In this document: in pieces, positions 30,415-41,000 of the stretch
Layout: each line of letters starts with the position of its first letter
How positions within the stretch are numbered: the first letter of the stretch is position 1
Assembly: GCA_009869945.1 (NCBI GenBank)
Contig: WIXG01000245.1
Location: 1-64,000 of the forward strand
Reading direction: 5' to 3'
Source: Mesaphorura yosii
Lineage: Eukaryota > Arthropoda > Collembola > Poduromorpha > Tullbergiidae
DNA: 64,000 nt
Notes under the pieces: model-generated
The model's input: the letters and a program-made list of their open reading frames with translations, nothing else
Databases searched by the model: none
What the model was told of the DNA's origin: nothing
Program-made: the position numbers and the translations under genes

Positions 30415-32184
30415 TTATTTGTAAACTGTCTCCATTGACTGAGTCGTGAAGAACAGTTCTGTGGTGTTGTCAATATCATCCTGGTCCTCGGTCTCGTACG
30501 TGTAATACGAGCCGGGGGCTTTCGTGGCGGGTCTCGAAATCTGGCTGGAGCCGACGGCGGTGCCCAGAATGCGATCTGTGATGGAGGCCGTCTTCACGAA
30601 GCAGGCGCAGCACGACGGGAGTTTGAAGGACTCGGAGGACGTCCGCCCCTCAGGTGTCAGCGCCAGCAGCTTCTTGTAAATGTACTTTTGTCGGCACGCC
30701 GTCTGGTAGCCGATGGGCGCCGTGTCCCCGTAGAAGCACGACTGCCCTTCGTCCCTGCGAAAAATACCCGTCAGTGAGCATAGCCATACTACAAGACCTA
30801 AGACATGCTATTTGTGGAGCACTTGCAAGCACTTCTCAATTCGGACTCCCTGAATGTACTCGTCATGATTCACCACGTACATCCACCGGTTCTCCTACAC
30901 AAGCGGAACCATAATTGCATAATTCAAATTAACACATTTCACAAGATACAACGCCGTGCCCTTTGCCTTACCTTATTCCTGGCGACTTGTGGGTAGATCG
31001 TGTGCTCCTGCAACAGAATTAAATTTCAAAGCTTCACCAGTGTTTTGTTCGAGTAAAATGGCTCATGATTCATGAAAAGCGACATACCACAGCGGAACAC
31101 AAGGGCGTCTCCTCCACAGCCGGGCCAGGGGGCAAGCCCGTTCTCTGAAGGATTGATTTGAGATCCGTAATCTGTAATAGGCAACAAGGGAATTGTTTTC
31201 TGTTCAGCTGGCACTTGTGTTTGCCGTTTGTTTCCCGAGCTGACCTTTGTAGAATTGTCCGTCGTGTCTCCGTACACTTGCTGGAACTCCTGCGGTGTGA
31301 TGCTCCGCTCCAGCACGTCGTTCAGCAGTTTCCTGTTGGAACAATCGAATCTTAATTCACACGCCCGTGCTCTTCGAACTACTGACGGCTAAGGTGCTCA
31401 CCGCGGGTAGTTGGCGAAGCTCTCGCAGTATACTGCGTCTTCTGCGCAGGGAGGCGTCTTGCCGTCCGGAACCGGCTCGAATTTTGCCTTTGCTGGGGGC
31501 GAATGTTTGCTCTCAGGTACATTGCTTTTGCTGGTTGTCGGAGTGGGCGTGCTGACCTCCACGGGCTCAAGCGGCCTCACGTAAGCGTTGTACGGAGTCG
31601 CTTCGGCGTCTTCGAATAATATCGGATCTACAAAATAAACGATTGGTTCACGTCATTCGAGGAACGAGCGAGCAGTGAGCTAATTAAGGAACTGAGGAGG
31701 AAGGAAAAAGCACGATTGCCACTGATTGCTTACCATTTGGTATCGGTCTTGCGGTCACTTCGCTTTCCCGGTGGCCAAAGTCATGATGTGGAGAGGGGCT
31801 CGCTGGAGCTGCTGCTGCATCGTGCTTGGGGCGTGGAGGCGGGGCTTCGCTGATTTTGGCCTGATTCTGGCTGCTCGTCCCCTCGGTGGTCTGAGGCACT
31901 GCACTCGGCTTGTATTCCTTGAGGGCGGGGATGACGGTGTTGTGCTCCTGTACTGGCTTGTCGACGTCTGTGCGCACAAAGTAGTTTCGATTGCGGTAAA
32001 AATTGCGATAGTGGTTCGTGCCCAGCGCTCGGTAGCTGAGCCCGGAGGAATCTTCGGAAGCTGACGGGATCGGAGCCACTTGCCTCCCGCCGCGTATGGT
32101 TCCATCCCCCCTAATAATCTGCTGGGGAGAGACCTGAGCACCGCCTAACGTGAGTATCAGACAAATTGTCAGAGGGAAGGACGC
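30415..32184 (-). CDS. Spaetzle-like cystine-knot ligand (first exon not found)
   Basis: Seven exons on the - strand: 32184-31734, 31627-31402, 31332-31245, 31171-31088, 31007-30972, 30894-30827 and 30754-30415; 1,293 bases, in frame, 430 residues. The first listed exon begins after an AG acceptor and carries the hydrophobic PLTICLILTLGGAQVS, a likely signal peptide, so a short upstream exon with the ATG is missing from the model. A Pro/Ser/Thr-rich prodomain follows. The C-terminal domain has NRWMYVVNHDEYIQGVRIEKC, then DEGQSC, ACRQKYIYKKLLAL and LPSCCACFV: seven cysteines in the Spaetzle arrangement. Such proteins are cleaved by serine proteases and activate Toll receptors in patterning, immunity or neurotrophin-like roles. 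Which Spaetzle paralogue this is I cannot say. The intron after exon 30894-30827 needs a GC donor to keep frame. Confidence 0.88.
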
Positions 32185-34459
32185 CTGCGAATTGAATTGA
32201 GACAAAAAGACAAAATGAAAATCTGTATGAAAGAAAGGTGTGCAAGCGGAACAGACAATAGAAAATGGAATTCCCAGCTGCCGAAAGATCCTTGACTCGG
32301 TTACTCAAGAATTTAATTACTGCATCCGCGTATCGTGTTAAGCTTGAAGCTTTCTAACTCAAATTCTAAACTCTGGCCTATTCTTTGCGTTTTTGCCTGT
32401 TAAATCTTACCATTTGAATCTATCCCATAAAAAGTAGGAGTTTAAAATATAGAGATAGCAGTCACAATCCAGCTGTGCTAGGTAAACAGTAGACGGCATG
32501 CAGCTGCATGCGGTGTTGCGGATAAAATCAGCAGCTGATTGTTACTTGTCGGTCAAGGGTCTGAGTCTCGTCTTCTGGCTCAGATGCGCAATTCGTGACC
32601 ATGACGGACTGACTTCCTCTTTTCAGCAATGCAACTTGCTCGTGTACTGCGAAGGGCCTGTGCAATTAAGACAGTGACCACAAGTGGAATGAAGCACCGC
32701 GGACAGTTTCCTAATGGGGGTTTTATTTATTCACTGATTTCAAGAAAGTGCACTTTTGTGCTGCTGCGCGTGACGAGGGCCGTCGCTGTCTGTGAACTGA
32801 CTGCGCGTTAGGAGTGTTGGATTGCGTCACGACAACAATCACGAACGAGTTTCACTTGGCATGTGTGCATGTGGTCAGTGCTGAGTGTTAATGGGATCAA
32901 GTAGCAGGCCGCAGACCGATCCACCTTTCCTCAGGGCAATAATTTCCTGAAGGATTTTCCTCCATCCCTTCTCCAATGCAAATGCACGCGCAGCTGAGCA
33001 GCCAGCCGAGACGCACGGCAGAATGACATTCTTCTGCTGCTTCTGTGCTCGCGTCTCAATTATGTGGAGCATCACAAAAAACAGATGACCACATTCTTTG
33101 TTCCTTCCCCTCCAGCAATTAATTGGCTCCGGATTCGAGCAGCAAGTGTTGACAATAAGAGAACAGTTCAGCTCAATTTATTCAACTGGACACGTAATCA
33201 CATGCTGTCTGATTGCACAAATTGCACTAGCCTACACTTCATTCGAGTGTGTGTTAGTTGATAATCGGTAGTCTAGTCTAGTGAATAAAGTGCGAATAAG
33301 TACACGATGGCGAATACTGAAGTGACTTAACTACACATTATTGCACTTGAGAAGCAAAGATCTCTGAGTTGCGGGAGATTTGGTTCGTTCGTCGAATGGC
33401 ACATTGGAGTACAAACTAGAAAGGACTAAAAGTTAAGGCACGAAAAGGCACATTCGTTTGAAATGAAGACCCTTCATTCAGTATAAATAATGTAATGACG
33501 AGAAGAGTGACACTGCAGAGAGGAAGCACCAGACAAATCTACGCTACGACGCCCACGGACTCCACCCAGGCAGCAGTGTTAGCAAAGTGCGAGGCGCGGT
33601 GTTAGACTCTTGCATTGACATGGCACGGCGGCGTGGCGGCTCCTCCCTCGCGAGAAGAAGAGTCTGCTTGAGTGGCGTGGTTATTGGTTAGGTTAGGCGT
33701 CAGAGCCGCGACTATTTAGTTAAGAGTGCTCAACCGGGTTAGCTCCGTCCACCTGTCGTCACAAACACAAATCAGACACGGTTAATCCTCCCACATCTCG
33801 ACTCCCTCGTCAGACAATAAGCACACGAAGGGAAGAAATTGATCAAAGTGCAAAGCAAAGCGCCCAAAAGTCCTCCGACCAAACTCTGCCATCAAAAATT
33901 CGCCTTTCGGCGTTGGTCACATCGGACTTCCCAAAGCCAAGCTGTAGTTTAGCCCAAGGAAACCCAGGACAGGAGAAATAGTAATAGGGAAGATAGAGTG
34001 AAAGAGAGGTGCTGATGTTAATGTTTGTCACCTGATTAGTGTCGTCGTGTGAATTAGTGGAGGAGAGAAGGGTCCGTTTTGGTAAGATAAGGATGGTCAC
34101 GAACAAACCGGCGGATCCCAGTCATCTTACCCACTTGAAGAAAGAAAGTTAGACCAAAATTAGTCAAAGACTGTTAACAACTTGCTCAATGTAAATCTAA
34201 TCTAATAAGCTAATGTCTGACTCGAAATCCTTTCGCAGAGTGCCAGAAGGGCTCATAAAATAAAACCGAGAGCGCACTGCATTGGTCAGATTGAGACCGT
34301 AACAGTTCGGTCAAAAACTAATCTTCAAGAATTTGGCCTCTGAAGGCTCAGTACGAAATGGCTACCATAAACTAAATTAAATCGTTAGTGCTTGAGATAT
34401 TGGAATATTATTGTGATCACAAAGTGGGACGGAGTGTTGGAGTCTAGCCCTGCCCTGTC
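32185..34459. other. Intergenic: Spaetzle-like 5' flank and quaking 3' flank
   Basis: No coding region is supported. The right part should be the 3' UTR of the quaking-like gene (- strand), with three quaking-type response elements (separate entry). A - strand AATAAA near 33177-33182 could end that UTR, but this is uncertain. The left part should hold the promoter and missing first exon of the Spaetzle-like gene. Confidence 0.4.
34017..34389 (-). promoter_or_regulatory. Three bipartite quaking response elements (STAR-binding sites)
   Basis: Read on the - strand, downstream of the quaking stop codon, three stretches fit the published element ACUAAY, 1-20 bases, UAAY. They are 34389-34376 (ACTAAC, 4 bases, TAAT), 34164-34148 (ACTAAT, 7 bases, TAAC) and 34040-34017 (ACTAAT, 14 bases, TAAC). 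They begin about 70, 295 and 420 bases past the stop. Whether all lie within the mature 3' UTR depends on the unknown poly(A) site. Confidence 0.5.
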
Positions 34460-36863
34460 TCATCTGGCGAACAACCCACCGTGGTCAGGCGGATACTCGG
34501 CGAGCGATAAGTACGTCGCGTAGTCGGGAGCTCCGTAAGGCGAGGCGGAGTAAATGAGATTGTCCGATGAGGCTTGCGTCAAGATGCTCGGATTCCCGCC
34601 CGCACCGGAAAGGCCACCGGCCAGACGATGGTGAGGAGAAATTATCAATGGCGCACCTGAAACAAAAAGATAGATTATTAGTGATAAGTTCATCAGCAAG
34701 TCAAAAGCATTAAATCCCCGCATTAAGTTTTATATAAGTCTCGCATTGAGTCTTGATTTGACACAATGCTGATTGACTGAGCAGAGTTTGAATTAAACCG
34801 GGTTAATTAATCGCAAAGGATTAATGCGAGGAATTTGACTGATTTCATGGTACGGAGAGATTGGTTGGAGGGAAACCGTAAAAACCTAGAGGCGTGGCAG
34901 CTCGGATGGCGGTCAGTGGCATTTGAGACACGAGCTGCGCGGCTGCATTGGCGTTGACGCTCATGCCGGGCGCACTCCGCGATTCTTTGGAGTCTCGGTA
35001 CGTGCCGTTGATGATGGCCAGCTCCATCAACTGACGCTTCTTAAGCTCATCTTCGCCTTCAGCCTGCAAACGATCACGAAATACGAATCAGCTATGTCAC
35101 TCCATAAAATTAGCAAAGGAAATACATGCCAACATACAGGCACAAGCAGTTTGTTGACTTCTTCCACGGCGCGCTGGAGTTTCACCTTTCCTCGGTTCTC
35201 TGTGTCCTCCACCGTGATGAGCACGTGCAGCTCGTCGTTCAGGTGCTCCCAGTTGGGCTTCCCACGGTTCTGCTCCTCCTAAGACCGAAACAGAAGCACC
35301 CGATTAGAACCTATCCCATGCCCATGTCCTCCGCCATCAAATCCAAAGCGCACTTGCCTTTTTCTTGTCTCGCATGGAACCTTTGCCTCTGACCATGATT
35401 TTGCACCCGGTCTCCTGCTCTAGCTGCTTGGCCGTCATTCCGCGCGGACCCAAAATCCTCCCAACGAAATTAAACTGCAACAACAAACAACCTCCACTTT
35501 ACATTGATTCCGGGACGTAACTCTCGAGCAAAGGGTTGAGAGATTTTACGTCTGGGTGTTCCTTGACGGGCACGTAGACCTTCTCCGTCAAGGCGACGGT
35601 GGGGCCCTGGCCCTCTGGCAGCTCCAAAGGCTCCTGCTTGTTTCCCGACAGCTGGAACAGATTCGAACGAACTCTCGATATCTCTGAATCAATAAAAGAA
35701 GAATTATAAACTCCAAGTCGCTAAAAATTGACAAATGTCGCATCTCACATCGAAATTACCGCTTAAATGGAACATGGGCGCGAATCATTCACAAGCTGAC
35801 CTTGGTGTGAATTTTAACCATCTCGTCACACGTCGCAATAATGAAATGACGTGTGTCAGTAAAAGAAAAGCGACCGTGGGTCGCATTAGTCGCGGAACGG
35901 CCATATTAGCGCAGTCCCACCTTAGGCTGCATCGCACACAAGCAGCGTTGGTGAAGAAAAATGAGTTTAATTCATCTCACAGTGTACGCCTACGCTTAAT
36001 CTCCCCAAAAGACGCGACATGACTCACTGTCTTTGCCCTTGCCCAGCCACCAGCCGGGTCTTTAGCAGCCCATTTAACAGACACTGCGCAATTAATTAGT
36101 CTAAGCATGAACCCAATGCGTATTTTACGACCGAACTTTGCTGCCTGTTTGCACAGAAGCTCGAAATAGGCCCGAATCTCCATAATTTTGTCATTCAGAG
36201 GCACATGTGGCATGCATGACGTGCACTTCCCTTCTGCTGCACTCGAAAGCGAAAGTGCAAGTAACGACGCCTGTACAAATTGAGGGCTCATGCATAGATT
36301 GCGCAAAGTGCAAACTGTGGAGGAGTTTGAAAAGTCGAAAAGTGGAATGGACACTTGACACTGCCACCATGAACTGGACCAAATTCACTGATCATTGAAC
36401 GCCTGGCGGCTCCTGTACAGGCAACGCAGAATGCAGAAAACAACAGCAGGTTGATGCTTGAGCAAATGGCAAATACGGTGTGGTTGCCTTAAATGGAAAG
36501 ATTTCTCTTGGGCGCAAGAACAAGGCGTACGCGTAATTAGGACATAATGTGCTTCTATCTTAAGATGTCAAAGAATTCGGAATTCTTGCAATTACCTTCG
36601 TCCAGAATGCGTTCGACGTGGATGAAGAGATTGGGAAATATGGCCAACTGCTTCTTATCTTTGATCAGTTGTGCGAGGTAGTCTGCCAGGTTCTGCGAAT
36701 TGCTGTTGGCATTCAGTACGGGGATGTTGGCGATATTCGCAGCACTGCTGAAGTTCAGCATGGTTCCGTTCATGTGATCGCTCCTCACGGACACGGGCAC
36801 CGCACAGGTTTGGATAGTTTGGTAGGTTGCATTGGTCACAGGAAGACTTTCGCTCATTTTCAT
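34460..36863 (-). CDS. how: Quaking/Held-out-wings STAR-family RNA-binding protein, 344 aa
   Basis: Six exons on the - strand: 36863-36596, 35683-35550, 35474-35358, 35278-35138, 35063-34886 and 34656-34460; 1,035 bases close in frame. Order of parts: QUA1 dimer domain ([20 protein letters not shown]), the KH domain ([53 protein letters not shown]) and QUA2 ([20 protein letters not shown]). These match quaking and How, which bind bipartite ACUAAY elements to control splicing, stability and translation in muscle, glia and tendon. The C-terminus ([20 protein letters not shown]) resembles the quaking tail. If the GTTTTT donor at 34885 is not used, the fifth exon reads on to a stop at 34845, giving a second, short C-terminus. 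The third exon ends at a GC donor. An in-frame ATG lies two codons after the one chosen; the difference is minor. Confidence 0.93.
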
Positions 36864-38079
36864 TTTTGGCACAATAATTGCAATAAGGCACGACAATTTC
36901 TCACTTCATGATTCAGGCACGCAGCACTTCTCGACGCTGACTAACTTGGTCATACCCAACTCACCCAATTGACTCTATTCTTAAGTGTGAAAGATTACTT
37001 TGCTGATTCTCCACATTGCTCCAGACGTTAAGGATACTGAATACTGGTTAACTGAAGCTATACGGAAGTCCACGTGAAGAAGATTAAAGCTGGCCGTGGA
37101 CAGTTGATTGTATGGCACTATGATTGCTTAAATTCAGATAGTCCTTATCGTTTTTGCTCCCGTATCCGGGATTCAACTGTACTGTCCCGTCTTTGCATTT
37201 TGTGGATCTTTGGGATTGGCGCTAGCGAGTGGCGACTTTTCTATTTTTCCCGTAAATTATTTCAGTCTAAACTAATGTAATAAATAAAGCTCGATTGGAG
37301 AACAGGAGCGGAACTGACGAATAGATCGCAGATTCCGATCCCAATATAGATCAGTTGGTTTATACTATCCACTACAATTATGTACACATATGCACAAATA
37401 CCACTGCTGTTAGCACGGATCTACGATGCGAGTGGTGAGAGTTGGCAGCGATCACTGAAAGAACCTCTGCCTCGACGACTGCTTTCTGCTCTCTTTCTGA
37501 CTCCGACAGCACTCTTTTCATCTTGCAGGCACGTTAATGCAGATGTGTACAACTGCCTAGCCAGTTCATGCCGTGCTCTTTTATGATGTAGTCAGTCAAC
37601 TTATAAGGTTGGGTACGTAAAAGGTGGAGATCATCCGCCCCCACTCGCCCGACTGCGGAGTGGGAGGTAAATCATCTCCAAGAACCAAGATTAAGGTGCA
37701 GTGTAAAGTATAAACAGTCAGAGGTCCCTGTCGGCCGGCCAACTCAGGAGAACATTGCAACCGGTGGATCAGGATCGGATTCCAAGAACATGCCACGTTG
37801 TGAGATTGAAAGACGACGTTTGGATGTCTTGAGAGAAGAGTCCTTTTTCGTTTTATTCGATTAACTCAATTAACAGTTTTAATGTACTCTTATTTTTAGC
37901 GTAATGTGCAAAGTCAACAGCCAAGACCTATGACACGAACTAGGAAGCAATGCAAGCCTAAATTTAAAGCATGCACAAGTCTTGTGGATGCCGCGGCGAC
38001 AATCTTCTGGACAAACCAGTTCCTGAAGAGGCTAAGGAGGCGCTGCGTAATTTGTCGACAAGCGACTTAGGCTATTTCT
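36864..38079. other. Intergenic: quaking 5' flank and ankyrin 3' flank
   Basis: No gene is seen. A - strand AATAAA at 37857-37852 lies about 225 bases past the distal ankyrin stop and is its likely poly(A) signal. The left part should contain the promoter and 5' UTR of the quaking-like gene. Confidence 0.45.
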
Positions 38080-41000
38080 TCAGTTGATGAGATCTTCGGT
38101 GGACACGACTTCGCTGGTCTCCTCCTCGAACACTTCAAGTCCGTAAACCAGTTGTCCCTTCTCGAGAGGCACACAGCTCGCCTGCATCTCTACCGGCCTG
38201 GCTGTCCCTCCTTCCCCGCCGAGTGGCTCGAGCGAGGTCTCGACCTGCGTGCAAACGTCCGACTCATGCGTGCTTGTGGTGAGTGTGACGGGCAGCGAGG
38301 CTCGACTCGGTCTGGAGGAGCCCGGCTTCTCCTTCGCCTCGCAGAGCACGGCCCTCGACGTCTGTTCAGAGGCGGCGTGGTCCACGTCCGCATGCATTTC
38401 GAGGGCGGACAGGTCATCTTCGTCTTCCGAGTGTACGAGCGTGTTGGTTCCCGAGCCCTGGCCGGAGAGACTGGCGAGGGGCGTGGAGCCCGGAGTCTCA
38501 TACTCGGACGGCGTGGGACCGGACGTCGATGCGCTGTGGTTCGAGTTAGCGCTCGCACGCCCGAGTCGCGAGTTGGAGCCTTCCCCGCGCAAAGTGTCTT
38601 CGTTTGCGGTGTGGAACTCGCTCGACGAACTCGACTGGAGAACGACGTCGGGTGTGCCAGTCTCAGACACGCGACCGCCCTGCAAGAGGCCCAGCGTCAC
38701 ACTCACACTTGTCATACACTCTGACTCAATTCGAAGTACCTTTTTGTCGAGACTGGCGACTCTCGTTTCGATGTCGGAGACGACCGACGCGGCGGTCTGC
38801 TGCATCTCGCGGTGGCCTCCGTTAGAGGTGGGCTGCCTCTCATCGCGGTCGAGGAGGACGGCCTCGTCCTTGTCGTAGGCGCTGTAATTGTTAGTGCCTG
38901 GGAACCACAGGATTAGTGTGTCAGTGAACGCGTGCACTCTCACGCTAGAAGACTACAAGCAGGAGGAGACTAGCGCCAAGGCAAATGGAAGACTGCCACC
39001 AGTTAGTTTGTGAGAAAAGAGCGGAGGAAGTGCAGCACAGGCGAGGAGAAAAGTCAGAAAAGTCAAAACCCTCGGCCGGAGTGGCGGATTTCGAATTAGA
39101 AAGCAAAACACTCGCGATGATTTGAATAAAACAAACAGCGATTTATTGACTCTCTGGCTTAATTAGTTACAGGCGGGTTAAAGCATAGTGAGTGATTATG
39201 AATGATCAAAAGACAAGCTTCGTGGATGCCGTCAGAGTAAATCTGGAGCCTAAGCTGAGAGAGAACGCAATATGCAAACACGACTTGAACTAATTTATTT
39301 AAGTTTGGAGCTTAGTGTTGTTGGTTCTTAATTTCTGATTCAGATCTAATTGTCCGGAGTGACGCTCTTCGGAGACCGCCGCTCAGTGCCTCAGCTCGTT
39401 TGGTGTGTCTCCGTCACTTTGTGCCTGGTCGTCGTACTCGGAGTTTAGCGCCTGCAACGCCTCTGCAATTACGTCATCGACTACTTCGACGCCCACAACG
39501 TTGAGCTCGTCGATCGCGTCGCCTTCATCGACCTGGCTGCACTTTTGACTCCCTCGCGACCCGTCCGCCGAGAAGGGCTCAGATCCCACAGAATCTACGG
39601 CACACGGAAAATTAGTGCCTACCCCAAGCGACCACACAACCGCCTCATAATTGCAATTCCTGCCCACCGGCTCTAGCCTGCGCCTGCCCTTCTCTCATTA
39701 ACTAGCCACGCCGTTGGAAACTGATACAGTCGGTGGTACATTATTTCTCTCAAAGAGGAGGAGCCACTTTGCCGTAAACTTTACTCGTAAAGGCCTGCTA
39801 GGCGTTGGGGATTGCGAGCCGCTTATTTCCTTCTCCTTCCACATTCCTCACTAATTCATTCAAGCAGTTAATTGAACAGAGTCCACTTACCATTGTCGAA
39901 GCCTGAGGCGACGTTGTCAGCAGGACGTCTTGCTGATGAAGGTGGAGCTTCTGAAAAAAGAAAGACGGTTAGCATCTAGACTGCTCACACGGACAGAGTC
40001 TAAATCAATTATGCTTACCATGTTTTTCCTCCGGCGTGTACTTCCTCTCGTCCACCTCGTACGAGGTGCTCATGGGGTCCTCTATGCTTGACTTCTTGGC
40101 GTGTGACTCCATCACGTTCATATTCTCGATGGATTCTGACTCCTGAAATACGCATTCACAATAGAAACTCCATTTCCACAATTCAGCACGATGTCAGCGT
40201 TCAAGCTGTTGCGAACCTTCATCAAGTCGTCCTCGTCGCACGACGACTCGGCACGTTTGCTCATTTGGGCAGCGGTTGGCTGAATCTTTGCGGCGGTGAC
40301 TGGCTCCACCTGTGCCTGCGCCAGAATCTTCTCCGACGCGTCAGTGACGGGTGCCACGTTTGTGATGCACTGCGTGACGATGTCGTCGCGACCAATCAGA
40401 TGTAGAGCTTTCTCCAGGTTGTTTCCGGTTGCTCGGTCGCCAGCTTGCTGGATCCACAAACGCAGCAAAACAGTCGCCTGTGAATTGGTGACAAGGAAGA
40501 TTAGATTCACTTCTGCATTCCGTTGTACAAACTGAAGCGTGGCTTGACCACTTTGAACTCACCTGCTGATAAGGGCTCTGCGGGTACTCCGTCTCGATGA
40601 TGGATATGTCGGGGTCTGCGATTCCGAGGCAGTGGGCGAGAGAGACCCAGTCGGAGCCGAGCAGGTTGGCCACGTCGGAGATCTTCAGCTCCGCTTTGTG
40701 AATCTCGCCCGGCTCCACAGCCAGCACTTGCTTGGGGGAGGAGGACATGAGAATGTTCCTCAGGTTGTTGCGATTCGCTTGGAAAGGCAGTCGAGGAGAC
40801 GATGTGTGCGAAGACAGCGCGGAGACGTCGTCCGGCAGGATTTGGTTCGGAAGAACGATGTTCAGATTGCAGACTGGAACCTGGTCAGACTTCCCGCTCG
40901 ACTGCACACAACAGAAATAGTTATCAAGCTAGTAAGAGACATAAACTGTTCGTTTGTGAACTCACCCGTGAGTCTCGCATGAAGATAATTCTACCCACTG

